Positions 32,921-43,393 of a stretch of DNA of 64,000 nt are shown piece after piece (within the stretch, counting starts at the first letter, position 1; each line of letters starts with the position of its first letter). The notes under the pieces were generated by a model that did no database searches, was not told where the DNA came from, and saw nothing but the letters and a program-made list of their open reading frames with translations. The stretch comes from Demequina aurantiaca. GTDB lineage: Bacteria > Actinomycetota > Actinomycetes > Actinomycetales > Demequinaceae. The stretch lies in assembly GCF_000975135.1 (NCBI RefSeq), contig NZ_BBRF01000001.1, positions 1,304,380 to 1,368,379 of the forward strand, in the 5' to 3' direction. The translations under genes and the position numbers were made by a program.

Positions 32921-35900
32921 GTGAACTTTTCTGGTCTGTTGTTGCGCGCCAAGTCGGTCCGCCTCGTTGTTGCCGGCGCCATGGCGTTGGTGCTCGCTAG
33001 CTTTGGGCTGACGCTGGTCGCGGCCCCCGCATCGGCGGCTGCGTCCCAATTGACGGGCACAGTCTTCAACGACTACGACCATGACGGAGTCAAAGACGCC
33101 GCAGACGTGGGCGTCGCGGGCGTAAAGATCTACGCGTACAACGACGCGGGGACTGAGCTAGCCGCGACCACCGGTGCCGATGGCACGTACACGATCGCCA
33201 CCGGCAGCGCCGCCGGCTTCCTGCGAGTGGAAATGGCCGTCCCGTCCGGCTACGAGTCCTCGCGCATCGGCGCCGACAACAGGACCTCAGTCCAGATTGT
33301 GCCCCTCGCGGCCGACAGTTCGGCCTCGGGAGTCGACTTTGCAGTAGAGCAGCCCGGTGACTATTGCCAGGACAACCCCACGCTGTGCACCACCGTTTTT
33401 CCGTGGGCAGTGTCGGACGCAAACAAGAACTACCTGAGCAACACGGGGCTGCTGAGCTTCAGCTACAGCCAGGCTGAGATCTACGCGAATGGCAGCAACG
33501 CGAACACGAAGCTCACGACTGGCGACAAGACGGGTGCGCTGTACGGCGTCGCGTCAGATCCCGTCACCAAGGACATCTTCACGTCGTCTTATCTCCGTCG
33601 CAAGGCACCGTTCCTGACGGACAGCGGTGTTGCCACCATCTATCGTCAGAGCGGTTCGACCTTCTCTACGCTCGTTGACCTCAATGCGCTGTTCTCGAAC
33701 AGTCCCGGCGGTGCAAACCCGCACCCCAAGTCGCCGGCGACGGGTGCGAACGCCGTCGATTGGTTCAAGGACTCGAACCTCTCAGATGCGTCCAAAGACA
33801 CCGCGCAGTTGATCGGTAAGCGAGGGCTAGGCGACCTCGAGGCCTCGAATGATGGGCGCCTGCTCTACGTGGTAGGCCTGAATGACCGCAAGGTCTACCA
33901 GGTGCCCACCACCAAGAGCTCCGCATTGGTCGCCAGTGATATCACGTCGTTCTCGGTCCCCACGAGTGTTAACAGTTGCAAGCCAGCCGACGTGCGTCCT
34001 TTTGGGCTGGGTATGAGCCCGGGTGGGGTACTTCACGTGGGTGCCGTGTGTTCCGGCGAGTCCGAGACCTTCAACGACGCTGCGAACGACACGCTCCGGT
34101 ACTACGTCTGGACCCTCGACCCGGCCGGCTCGGGGACGTGGACTTTGGTGCTCGACGCCGACGTGGACAACGAACAGCAGATTCGTCGCAATGACGAGTT
34201 CCCTACTGACAAAATCGATCGGTGGAATGCCTGGCACTTTGAGCACGCGTGGGCCGATCAGAACCGGGGCACAGCGACCGACAACTCGCGCCTCGGTCGT
34301 GAAATCCAGCCGCAGCCCATGCTGACGGACATCGAGTTCGATGGCGCCAACCTCATCCTCGGTATCCGAGACCGCTACGGTGACCAGATCCCCGGAAACG
34401 ACAAGATTGAGGCCTCGAACCCGTACCCGCGCGGGCTCGGTGACACGCTCCGCGCGTGCTCGGTCGGTGGGGGTTCATACGCCATTGAGGGCGCCACCGG
34501 CTGCACCCACACTGGTACCGAATACTTCAACGGCGACGACGCATCCGACAGTTGGGACGAGGGCGCGATGGGAGCGCTGGTTAATCTGCCGCTCAAGGCG
34601 GGCCTGTTGTCCACGTCCTACGACCCGCGAGGCTACACGAGCAACGCGGCGCAGGCTCAGGTCAACAACCGCTACGACGAGAACGGCATCATCAACCTCA
34701 AGAAGAGCGACAACGGTGGTCAACTCGGCTCCTATGCCGTCTATAACAACACCGGAAAGACCAATCCGGCGAGCGCCAACCCCAACCTGGCTACCAACCC
34801 ACAGACGTATTGGGGCAAGGCCAACGGGCTTGGCGACCTCGAGGCGCTCTGCGACTCCGCACCGCTCGAGATTGGCAACCTGGTCTGGAAGGACTCCGAC
34901 CGCGACGGCATTCAGGACCCCAGCGAGCGTGGCATTGAGGGTGTCACCGTCCAGCTACTCAATGCTTCAGCCACCCCGGTCGGCACCGCGGTCACCGACG
35001 CCGATGGCTACTATCTCTTCACCACAGACGCAACGCAGGCCAATGCGTTGGACGACGACAGCATCGGCGGCGGGCTTGCCTACCGCCAGGCCTTCACCGT
35101 GCGCATTGGAAGCGCCGCCGACTACGCCACCGGCCCGCTCTCGGATTTGATGCTGACCAAGGCTGAGCAGACTCTGGGTGCGGATCGTTCCGACGACGCC
35201 TATGCCGGTCAGTCGTACGCGATCGACTCCAACCCAGCAACGCCCGAGTCCGGTGCGCTTGCCACGGACTGGTTTCCGGACATCGCGATCTCTGCGGAGG
35301 ACACCAACCCGGGCCAAAACGACCACACGCTCGACGCTGGGTTCGCGGACAAGGTCGATTACCTTCCCGTCGACCTGGCGCTGACCAAGACCTTCGAATC
35401 AATGACGGGCTCGTACGTGGACGGCGACGCCGCCGTGACCTTCACCATCACCGTGACAAACCAGAGCGACCAGGCGGTCGAGCCCGTTCGGGTGGTGGAC
35501 TACATCGACGCGAGTTCGTTCAAGGATCTCGCCGCGGATCAAACCGTGGCGCTTGACTTCGATGGCGCCACCACCGACGTGGACGCAGACTGGGTGGTGT
35601 CCGGAAACGGCTCCGAGTCGGTTCCGTCCCTCACGATTCCGTCGCTCGCCGGCGACGAGTCGGTGACGTTCTCCATCACGCTGCAAGCCGCCGCGAACCC
35701 CGAGGCATCGGACAGTCCGCTGCTGAATACCGCTGAGATCAGCTACTTCGACACTGATGGTGACGCGGACAACGGCGACTCCGCCGATGGCGGCGTGGTG
35801 CCCGGTATTGTCTACGACATCGATTCAATCGCCGATGCTGTGGCCGACAACGACGGCGACATCACCGACGACGACACGGACGGCGAGCGCTTCACCAACG

Positions 35901-38900
35901 ATGGTGAGACGTCGACCGCGAACACCGAGGGCGACCTCGACGAGGACGACCACGATGTGGCCGAGGTGCCGCTGTTCGACCTCGCGCTCGAGAAGAACCT
36001 GGGTTCCGACCAGGCAAGCTCACTCAATGGGCCGATGCCGGAGCAGGTTGCCTTTAACGTCACCGTGACCAACGAGGGCCTAGACACTGCCTTCGCCATT
36101 GCGGTCCAGGATCGTCCGGGCACCGACATGGAGATTGTCACGGATCCCTCCGCGGACAACCCCACGTCGCAGACAGTGGTCGGCGAGCCCACCGACGTGG
36201 AGCACACCGTCACGTACAGCGGTGACGACGAGTGGACTATCGATCACCTCGCGGCTGGAGAGTCCGTGACCTTCGAAGTTCTCGTCGACGTCACCAGCGA
36301 CACGCGCGCCAAGTACATCAACACGGCAGAGATCGTGGACTTCGACAACGACGCCAACCTCGAGAACGACCTGCCTTCCTTCGTCCTCGATGTCGACTCG
36401 ACGCCCAAGAACGACGTTGGCGACGAGGACGACCAGGACACCGCAGAAGTGACAGTGAACCCGATGCGAATCGGCTCGCGCCTGTTCCTCGACGACGATG
36501 GCGACTTCACCGCCGCATCGGGCGTCGGATCGGGTGCCGTGGTCCAGCTCATCGACACCAAGGGCACTGAGGAGGAAGAAGACGACGTCGTTGTCGCGAC
36601 GACGCTGACCGACGACGACGGCTACTACTTCTTTGACGACGTGAGCGCGGGCGAGTACCGCGTGGGAGTGCCGACGGATCAGACCCTGGCACAAGGAGAC
36701 GACGAAGTCCTCGACGGCTTCATCTCCGTCCCGGGTGTTTCTACGAACCCGTCGACCACCAACACCGAGATTGGCGACGCCGAGGATGACGGTGCGCCGG
36801 CTACGGGTTGGTTGGCAATCTCTGCTGCGTTCTCGATGGCGCAGGGTAGCAACCCTGAATCGTCCGAGGCAGACCTCGCTGCGGCGGGTGGCGACTATTC
36901 GGATGCCCAGTCGAATCTGAACATCGATTTCATCTTCACGGAGGTACCGACATACCGCGTCGGCAACCTGGTGTGGGAGGACGCGAACAACAACGGCGTC
37001 AAGGACGATGACGAGGTCGGCATCGAAGGCGTGACGGTCGAGCTCCGCAACGTGGGAGACGACACCGAAACGGACGATGCTGTGGACACCACCACGACCG
37101 ACGAGGACGGCAACTACGCCTTCAGCGACGTGCCCCAGGGTGACTACTACGTACGCATCGCGACCGCGGTCAACGCGAGTCAGCTCGGCAGTTACGCGCC
37201 GTCCACCCCGGTCGCGGGCGTCAAGAACCCCGATGCTGCGCCGCTGGAGGACGACGACATCACTGTCGGCATCGCCCCCAGCCCGGCCATCGCGGACACC
37301 ACCGTGGTGAGTGGCGCGTTCACTCTGGGTGACGAGGCGGATCCCTTTGAGGCGGATGAGCCTACCGACGAGGGCGCCGAGGGTTGGGCGAACGACTCCG
37401 TCGGCGATCACGCTAACAACCGCTCGGATCTCACGATCGACCTTGGCTTTGTTCCAGGGCTGCGTCTGGGCAACAACGTCTGGCTCGACGAAGGCGCTGG
37501 TGACCACCAGAACAACGGCATCTTCGATGAAGACGAGTCCGGACTGACGGGTGTCACCGTGAACCTGTACGTGGACGACCTGACCGGCGAGCCCGTGCGA
37601 ACCACGACGACCCGCGCAGGGGGCTTGTATGAATTCGTGGGCCTCAGTGCAGGCGTCACCTACTTCGCGGCGATCGACTCGATTGATGCCGCCCAGGGGG
37701 AGTCTGATCTCCAGGCGTCCTCCGTGGTCTCCTCGAGTGCGATCCAAGCCGACGACGACAACGACGGTGCCCCGGCATCGGGCAAGCTTTCCGTCTCCGG
37801 ACCCATCGTGCTGACGGTCGGCAATGCACCCATCGCCGAGGACGACGCCTCCGCTGACGAAGACGGAACCGCCGAGGCCGCGGCGAACGCCTCGCCGCGC
37901 GTCCCCGTTCCGGACGTCAACTCGTACCTGAACGTGGACTTCGGCCTCATCAACGTTCCTACCTACCGCATCGGAAACCTGGTGTGGAACGACATCGACA
38001 ACGATGGCGTGGCAGAACAGGGCGAGCCCGGCTTCCACGGAGCGCTCGTGCAGCTCCTGGATTCCACGGGCAACGTCATTGGCGAGACGGTGACGGACTA
38101 CGACGGCACGTACGAGTTCACCAACCTGGTGGCCGGCAGTTACGCGGTGAACATCCCGGTGGACCAGTTGGATACCGCGGTGGCAGGGGAACAGCATCCC
38201 GACACCGGGCTTTTCGAGGGCTTCCGAGTCTCCGATAACGCGAACGTCACGCCAGGTGACGGCGTCGACAACGACTCCAACTTTGTGGCGGGCTACAACC
38301 CGAACGATGCTACGCAGTTGATCGGGTGGCGTACTGCGCAGTTCTCAGTGGGCACTCCGATCGACGGCGCGCCGACCAACGAGGTATCGCGCTCGGGCGA
38401 GGACGACCACGACAGCGAGGACGCAGGCCAGGAGGCGGGAGACGCGAGTCCTCGCATCGACGACGACCGCTCCGACTTCACCGTCGACGCGGGGTTCTAC
38501 CGCCTGTCCGTGGGCAACCAGGTTTGGCTCGACAGCGGCGAGTCCGGAATCTACGAGGACGGCATCGATGCGCCCGCGGTGGGCGTCACGGTACTGCTGA
38601 TCGACGCCGAGTCCGGGGACGTGGTCGACACGACTGTGACCGACGAACAAGGTCTCTACCTGTTCGCCGGCCTCCTCGATGGCGGCAGCTACAAGGTCAC
38701 CATTCCGGCGAGCAATTTCGCCGTAGGAGCGGTGCTGGACGGCTACTACTCGGTGTCCGGATCATGGGTATCGCTGGACGACGGTTATGACCGCGGCATC
38801 AATGGCGCAGACTTCGCCGACGTGTCGAGCGCACCCTTCACGGCCATCGCAAACGGCATGCCCACCGGGGAGGACTCGCTCCAGGCGGAGGGCAACGGCG

Positions 38901-40120
38901 ACGAGTTCTCAGACGCGAGCACCAACCTGCTGGTGGACTTCGCCTTCTACAACCTCGAGGTTGGAGGCCTCCTCGGTCTGGACGCGGACAACAGCGGTGT
39001 GTTGGATCAGGACGAGCCCATCCGCTTTGCCGGCGTGGGCGTGCAACTCATCTACGGTCACAGTAATTACGGCAGCGACGTCAACGACAACGCCGGTACA
39101 CCGGTGCTCGGACGTGACGGCCAGCCGCTGGTGTCAGTCACCGACGAGAACGGCAACTATTCATTCCACGGCCTGCCCGAGGGTGACTACTTTGTGCAAA
39201 TTCCCGAGGCGTACTTCAAGGTGGGCGCCGCCATGCAGTACGTCGCATCGTCGACGTACCCAGAGAACGACGCCTCAGCGCCGGACGTGAACGGCAACCC
39301 CATCGAGTTGGACGACAACGGCTACCCCGTGTCCGGCGACGCCCGTTCTCAGGGGCCGGTGCGAACCAAGTCATTCGCGCTGTCTCAAAACCGCGAGCCC
39401 GTTGGGGACCCCGAGTCCGCGTATGGTGTGCTGCAGCCCAACTCGAACCTGACGGTTGACCTGCTGTTCTACTCGATTCCCCCGGGAGAGCGTGAGCTCC
39501 TCCCCGGCGACATCGTGGCCCAGTGTGTGGGCGACATTCCGTGGCTCAACTACTCGTTGCAGCTTCCGGAGGGATTCACCACCCAGGATGCGACGCCGTT
39601 GACCATCACGTTCAAGCACCCGACAGACCCGTCGCAGGACTACGTGATTCAGAACCAGCCGCTCGCAGGAGAGATCCTGTGGCCTGGTGCATCGGCAACC
39701 GCGCCGCTGCAGTGGCCCGGTTGGGAGCAGTTGGCCGACGGTTCGTATGTGGAGACCGATGGCAACTACGCCTGGACCCGTGATGGTGTCGAGGTGCTGT
39801 TCCAGGTCAACCCGGAGTACACGGTGACTTTGCAGTACCCGCCGGCCACGCCGGAGTGTGCGACGAGTCCCGAGGACGTGCCGCCCACGGAGGTGCCCCC
39901 GGCGCCTGCCCCGGATCCGGATCCCTCGTCTACGCCGAGCCCCGTGCCCACGCCGGCGGCGTCCACGACGCCAGCGCCTGCTCCGACTCCATTGCTGACC
40001 ACGGTCACCGAGTTGTCGGGAACCGGCGCGGACTCCGGCCTGCAGCTTGCCGCCGCCATTGGACTCGCTGGGCTTGGAGCGCTGATGCTGTTGATGATTG
40101 CACGGCGCAGGCGCTACTAG
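32921..40120 (+). CDS. Giant SdrD B-like/DUF11 surface protein with LSGTG anchor
   Basis: A 2399-residue exported protein starting at GTG 32921 with GGGAG upstream. The layout is: signal peptide (1-38); one SdrD B-like domain (about 40-110); a region of about 530 residues rich in Tyr, Asp and Asn resembling a propeller-type head; an SdrD B repeat at about 650; two DUF11 domains (DLALTKTFES near 818, DLALEKNLGS near 1020); and at least six more SdrD B repeats (near 1183, 1346, 1515, 1682, 1863, 2012), each starting (I/V)GNxVWxDxxxxG with DxDxDG calcium loops. A Pro/Thr stalk and LSGTG-helix-RRRRY end it. It is a probable calcium-stiffened adhesin or stalk. The mature protein is very acidic. 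Confidence 0.9.
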   Translation: MNFSGLLLRAKSVRLVVAGAMALVLASFGLTLVAAPASAAASQLTGTVFNDYDHDGVKDAADVGVAGVKIYAYNDAGTELAATTGADGTYTIATGSAAGFLRVEMAVPSGYESSRIGADNRTSVQIVPLAADSSASGVDFAVEQPGDYCQDNPTLCTTVFPWAVSDANKNYLSNTGLLSFSYSQAEIYANGSNANTKLTTGDKTGALYGVASDPVTKDIFTSSYLRRKAPFLTDSGVATIYRQSGSTFSTLVDLNALFSNSPGGANPHPKSPATGANAVDWFKDSNLSDASKDTAQLIGKRGLGDLEASNDGRLLYVVGLNDRKVYQVPTTKSSALVASDITSFSVPTSVNSCKPADVRPFGLGMSPGGVLHVGAVCSGESETFNDAANDTLRYYVWTLDPAGSGTWTLVLDADVDNEQQIRRNDEFPTDKIDRWNAWHFEHAWADQNRGTATDNSRLGREIQPQPMLTDIEFDGANLILGIRDRYGDQIPGNDKIEASNPYPRGLGDTLRACSVGGGSYAIEGATGCTHTGTEYFNGDDASDSWDEGAMGALVNLPLKAGLLSTSYDPRGYTSNAAQAQVNNRYDENGIINLKKSDNGGQLGSYAVYNNTGKTNPASANPNLATNPQTYWGKANGLGDLEALCDSAPLEIGNLVWKDSDRDGIQDPSERGIEGVTVQLLNASATPVGTAVTDADGYYLFTTDATQANALDDDSIGGGLAYRQAFTVRIGSAADYATGPLSDLMLTKAEQTLGADRSDDAYAGQSYAIDSNPATPESGALATDWFPDIAISAEDTNPGQNDHTLDAGFADKVDYLPVDLALTKTFESMTGSYVDGDAAVTFTITVTNQSDQAVEPVRVVDYIDASSFKDLAADQTVALDFDGATTDVDADWVVSGNGSESVPSLTIPSLAGDESVTFSITLQAAANPEASDSPLLNTAEISYFDTDGDADNGDSADGGVVPGIVYDIDSIADAVADNDGDITDDDTDGERFTNDGETSTANTEGDLDEDDHDVAEVPLFDLALEKNLGSDQASSLNGPMPEQVAFNVTVTNEGLDTAFAIAVQDRPGTDMEIVTDPSADNPTSQTVVGEPTDVEHTVTYSGDDEWTIDHLAAGESVTFEVLVDVTSDTRAKYINTAEIVDFDNDANLENDLPSFVLDVDSTPKNDVGDEDDQDTAEVTVNPMRIGSRLFLDDDGDFTAASGVGSGAVVQLIDTKGTEEEEDDVVVATTLTDDDGYYFFDDVSAGEYRVGVPTDQTLAQGDDEVLDGFISVPGVSTNPSTTNTEIGDAEDDGAPATGWLAISAAFSMAQGSNPESSEADLAAAGGDYSDAQSNLNIDFIFTEVPTYRVGNLVWEDANNNGVKDDDEVGIEGVTVELRNVGDDTETDDAVDTTTTDEDGNYAFSDVPQGDYYVRIATAVNASQLGSYAPSTPVAGVKNPDAAPLEDDDITVGIAPSPAIADTTVVSGAFTLGDEADPFEADEPTDEGAEGWANDSVGDHANNRSDLTIDLGFVPGLRLGNNVWLDEGAGDHQNNGIFDEDESGLTGVTVNLYVDDLTGEPVRTTTTRAGGLYEFVGLSAGVTYFAAIDSIDAAQGESDLQASSVVSSSAIQADDDNDGAPASGKLSVSGPIVLTVGNAPIAEDDASADEDGTAEAAANASPRVPVPDVNSYLNVDFGLINVPTYRIGNLVWNDIDNDGVAEQGEPGFHGALVQLLDSTGNVIGETVTDYDGTYEFTNLVAGSYAVNIPVDQLDTAVAGEQHPDTGLFEGFRVSDNANVTPGDGVDNDSNFVAGYNPNDATQLIGWRTAQFSVGTPIDGAPTNEVSRSGEDDHDSEDAGQEAGDASPRIDDDRSDFTVDAGFYRLSVGNQVWLDSGESGIYEDGIDAPAVGVTVLLIDAESGDVVDTTVTDEQGLYLFAGLLDGGSYKVTIPASNFAVGAVLDGYYSVSGSWVSLDDGYDRGINGADFADVSSAPFTAIANGMPTGEDSLQAEGNGDEFSDASTNLLVDFAFYNLEVGGLLGLDADNSGVLDQDEPIRFAGVGVQLIYGHSNYGSDVNDNAGTPVLGRDGQPLVSVTDENGNYSFHGLPEGDYFVQIPEAYFKVGAAMQYVASSTYPENDASAPDVNGNPIELDDNGYPVSGDARSQGPVRTKSFALSQNREPVGDPESAYGVLQPNSNLTVDLLFYSIPPGERELLPGDIVAQCVGDIPWLNYSLQLPEGFTTQDATPLTITFKHPTDPSQDYVIQNQPLAGEILWPGASATAPLQWPGWEQLADGSYVETDGNYAWTRDGVEVLFQVNPEYTVTLQYPPATPECATSPEDVPPTEVPPAPAPDPDPSSTPSPVPTPAASTTPAPAPTPLLTTVTELSGTGADSGLQLAAAIGLAGLGALMLLMIARRRRY

Positions 40121-40132
40121 AACAACGTGACG

Positions 40133-40170
40133 CACGTGGGGCCCTGACCTATCGGTTGGGGCCCCATGTG
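40133..40170 (+). terminator. Terminator after the giant surface-protein gene
   Basis: CACGTGGGGCCC (40133-40144) pairs with GGGCCCCATGTG (40159-40170), 12 bp with one G-T pair, starting 13 bases after the stop and followed by TTTGTT. Confidence 0.8.
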
Positions 40171-40281
40171 TTTGTTCCGTCGTGCCGTTGTGCAACCGTG
40201 ACATCTCGCGGAGTCCGGGTGTCGCCGACGTTGTTACCCTGTGAACATCGTTGCAATGATGCGCGGATAGCGAGGTGGCAC

Positions 40282-43218
40282 GTGGAGTCGAGTACCCGGC
40301 TGAGCACGCTCGCATCGCGCACTCCAGACGGCGTGAGCGGTCAGGCGGTAGACATTCTTCCCGATGCCCGCCAAGTCGAGGTGGATCGTGCGCTCGGCGC
40401 GGTGGACGCCGGACATGGCAGCATCGTCTGGACCGGCGAGTACGGCATGGGCCGCTCCACGCTTCTCGATGCGATTGGTGAGCGCATTCGCCGCGGAGGC
40501 GTGGCGGCCGACGTCATGGTTGCGAGGCTGACCGTGGAAAGCCGCACGACGGGCCGTGGTGGTCCGCAGGGCGCAATCGGCGACCTTGTCGCGTTCCAGG
40601 TTGAAGGTGCCCCTGGAGAACCCCATGACGGCATCGCGCGAACGCTGACACGGGTTCTATCAGGGGCCGAGCCGGACAGAGATGGGAGAGATTCGACGAC
40701 GCTGCAGTCGCTGGTGGGCGACCGTACGCTCGTGCTCGTGGTCGACGACCTCGAGGACAGTGCGCCCGCGGTCCTAAACCGTCTCCTGCTGATGGCGCGC
40801 AGCGAATCGCACCGGAGAGTCCTGTTGGCAACGTCGGTGTGCTCGCCGTTTGGCCAGCGTCCCCCACACGACGTCGACGTGCGACAGCTGCCGCCGCTGA
40901 CCACCGAGGCCGCACTCCTGGTCCTGGCGAGTGCGGGGTGCCTACCGGTGGCACCCCACGTCGCGAGGCGGTTGGTGGACAAGTTGAATGGGAACCCGGC
41001 CTGCCTGATTCAAACGGCTCGAGTCCTATCCGGCGAGCAGCTGGCCGGGACGTCACTATTGCCCGACCCGCTGCCCGTGGTTCCGGCGGTCCGCGGTGCC
41101 CTCGCGCCCCAGCTCGAGGGCCTGACCGCCCGCGACAGGGGAGTGCTCCTCGCAGCCGCCGTGACGGTGGTGGACCGCCTCGACATCCTTACGGCTGCGA
41201 CGGGAGTGTCTATCGTCGCGCTTACCCAGGGAAAGTTGGCCGATCAACTGGATCCCATCGCCGGTCGTTTTGCCTTCGCGGACCCTCGCCTGCGCGCACT
41301 CATCCACGGGGACGCGAGCCTTGCCGAACGGACCACGGCGCACGTCGCACTGGCCTCCACGCACCGTGCGGCGGGGGACCAGGAGATCGCAGCCTGGCAT
41401 ACGGCCCTCGCCACGCTGGTGGGAGATTCAGCCGTCGTCCCCAAGTTATTGAGCCTCGCTCACCGTCATCTCGACCGGGGCGACACGGAGTGGGCCCACG
41501 CCGTCGCCCGTGAGGCTGTGGGCCATGCCACTGGCGACGAGCGGTTGCGGGCTTGTGAACTCTCCGGACTCGCCGCGGTGCTGAGTGGGCACATTCACGA
41601 CGCCGCTCACTGGCTCCCGCACGCGGCTCGCAGCGGCGACCTGACGTCGAGAGCGCGGACGCTCTTGGGCCTGACCATGACTCTGACCCTCACCGAGGGT
41701 CGGGTGCCCGACGATCTGCTCGAGCGCACGCGAGCGGAAGCTGCGCGACTCGAGGGCACGAGTGAGGCGGACCAACGAACGGTGACCGAGGTGGCGCGCG
41801 GTCTCACGGTGGCCGCGTGCCTGCACTTTGAGCGCGGAAACATCGACACGGCTCGCGACCGCTTGGCCGAGGCGGCCGCCCTCGTTGGAGTGGAGGAGCG
41901 CTGCGCCCACGAGGGGACATCGCTCGCGCGGGCATGGCTCGCGATGTATGGGGACGAGTTCGCCGCTGAGGTCGACCTCCCGGAGCACACCAGGCTCGTG
42001 GATGACGAAGCCCTGGGAGCGGTGGCGCGAGCCGTCACTCTGATGCATCGAGACGAGAGTTCCGCGGCGGCACGCGTGCTCGCGAGCGCGGTCGCGGAGC
42101 TCGCGCCGCTGCGCCACGGTGGTCGCTGGTTCGACGGGGCCGACCGCGCTGTCTCGCCCCTGGTCGAGGCTCATCTCCGGGTGGTTCAGGCGCTCGTGGA
42201 GATGCGCGCGGGAGATGTCGCACGGGCCGCGATGACTCTTCGCGATGCGGCAGCGAAGTTGCCGGTCGGGATGGTCTTTGCGGGACTAGGCGTGACGCTG
42301 AGCCGCCGGCTTGATACGGTACGCGACGGACGCATCGGCGTGACGTCCACGGCGTTAGCCGCCACCTCGCCGTGTGCAGCAGGTGCGCCTATGCGGCTGG
42401 GAATGCTTGTGGACCGGGCGCTCGCCGCATCGTTCCGAGAGGAACACGTCCAGGCGGCCACCCTGCTCGAACTAGCAGCGGAGCGCGAGACACGTGAGCG
42501 AGGCGTGGTGATGGCGGTGCCAGGACTTGACGCCGTCGAGACGTGGTCCATGGCGGGTCGCCCGGATGAGGCTCGGCGCGCGCTTGATCGTCTTCAGGTA
42601 AGCCTCACTGCGCTTTCACCCGCCGTGCGCGACGCCTCACTTGCCAGAGCTCTGCTCGCGCTCGCCACCAAGACGGACGTGGCCCAATTAGCGTCCAGGG
42701 CGACGCTTGCCGGCCGGCGACTCGAGTCGGCGTACGAGCGTGGCAAGGTGGAACTCAGCATCGGCCGGGCAATGGCCCGCCTCGAGATTCGCGAGTCCGC
42801 GTTGGCCCACTTGATGGCGGCTCAGGACCTATTCGAGGAGTCGGGAGCCCAGGCGTGGGTCGCGTTGGTGGGACTCGAAGGGGAGCGTGCGGGGCGTGGC
42901 GCGTCGGACCGCGCCTCGATACCTCAAGCAGGATCTGCGCGAGCAGACGCGACCCGCACGTCTTCCAGTGAGCGGGTTACCGCGCCGGTGGAGGTCGAGC
43001 CGTCCCATCATGACGATTGGGCGGCGGAACTCACCGAACGCGAGCTTGAGGTGGCGTTGCTGGTGGCGCAAGGGTTGGCCAACCGCGAGGTGGCCGCACG
43101 GCTGTTCTGCTCTGTTCGCACCGTGGAGGTGCACCTGGGGCGTGTGTATCGCAAGCTCGATTTGCGATCGCGATTTGAGCTCGTGGTGTTGGCGCACACC
43201 CCCGACTCGAGCATGTAG
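40282..43218 (+). CDS. Large ATPase-LuxR family transcriptional regulator
   Basis: A 978-residue LAL-type regulator. The N-terminus holds an AAA/NACHT-like ATPase; its P-loop (from Gly52) reads GEYGMGRST, with Arg where Walker A proteins have Lys, and LVLVVDDLE is the Walker B. The middle is a long helical, TPR-like region. The C-terminal LuxR helix-turn-helix is intact (LTERELEVALLVAQGLANREVA, then VRTVEVHLGRVYRKL). The start at GTG 40282 has GAGG six bases upstream; the longer in-frame extension runs back into the preceding gene. It sits directly upstream of two chitinase genes, so control of chitin or surface functions is plausible. Confidence 0.88.
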   Translation: MESSTRLSTLASRTPDGVSGQAVDILPDARQVEVDRALGAVDAGHGSIVWTGEYGMGRSTLLDAIGERIRRGGVAADVMVARLTVESRTTGRGGPQGAIGDLVAFQVEGAPGEPHDGIARTLTRVLSGAEPDRDGRDSTTLQSLVGDRTLVLVVDDLEDSAPAVLNRLLLMARSESHRRVLLATSVCSPFGQRPPHDVDVRQLPPLTTEAALLVLASAGCLPVAPHVARRLVDKLNGNPACLIQTARVLSGEQLAGTSLLPDPLPVVPAVRGALAPQLEGLTARDRGVLLAAAVTVVDRLDILTAATGVSIVALTQGKLADQLDPIAGRFAFADPRLRALIHGDASLAERTTAHVALASTHRAAGDQEIAAWHTALATLVGDSAVVPKLLSLAHRHLDRGDTEWAHAVAREAVGHATGDERLRACELSGLAAVLSGHIHDAAHWLPHAARSGDLTSRARTLLGLTMTLTLTEGRVPDDLLERTRAEAARLEGTSEADQRTVTEVARGLTVAACLHFERGNIDTARDRLAEAAALVGVEERCAHEGTSLARAWLAMYGDEFAAEVDLPEHTRLVDDEALGAVARAVTLMHRDESSAAARVLASAVAELAPLRHGGRWFDGADRAVSPLVEAHLRVVQALVEMRAGDVARAAMTLRDAAAKLPVGMVFAGLGVTLSRRLDTVRDGRIGVTSTALAATSPCAAGAPMRLGMLVDRALAASFREEHVQAATLLELAAERETRERGVVMAVPGLDAVETWSMAGRPDEARRALDRLQVSLTALSPAVRDASLARALLALATKTDVAQLASRATLAGRRLESAYERGKVELSIGRAMARLEIRESALAHLMAAQDLFEESGAQAWVALVGLEGERAGRGASDRASIPQAGSARADATRTSSSERVTAPVEVEPSHHDDWAAELTERELEVALLVAQGLANREVAARLFCSVRTVEVHLGRVYRKLDLRSRFELVVLAHTPDSSM

Positions 43219-43235
43219 CCACACTCGCATCGTTT

Positions 43236-43255
43236 CGTACGTATATCTACGTACG
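43236..43255. promoter_or_regulatory. Inverted repeat upstream of the first chitinase
   Basis: CGTACGTA (43236-43243) and TACGTACG (43248-43255) form a perfect 8-bp inverted repeat with a 4-base centre, 138 bases before the chitinase start and 18 bases after the luxR stop. It is AT-richer than its surroundings and suits a dimeric regulator better than a terminator. Confidence 0.5.
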
Positions 43256-43393
43256 TGCAGTATGTGAGGAAACCTAACAATGTGGTGAATGCGCATAGCG
43301 CAGTCGCCCGGACTCTCCCTATTTTGGTTCTACGGCTGAGGGCCCGAACCATCCGCACAATGATGTCGCGGTAAGGAAGAGAAGGTAGCCACC

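Noticed and set aside
36080-38197. A 705-codon open frame on the minus strand inside the giant surface-protein gene
   Set aside because: It is the mirror of a high-GC, Asp-rich repeat gene; its product is His/Arg/Val-rich with no domain, and the plus strand has clear repeats and a signal peptide.
39856-43218. LuxR regulator starting 142 codons earlier, inside the surface-protein gene
   Set aside because: The extension is out-of-frame translation of the upstream gene and of its terminator; GTG 40282 has a good ribosome site.
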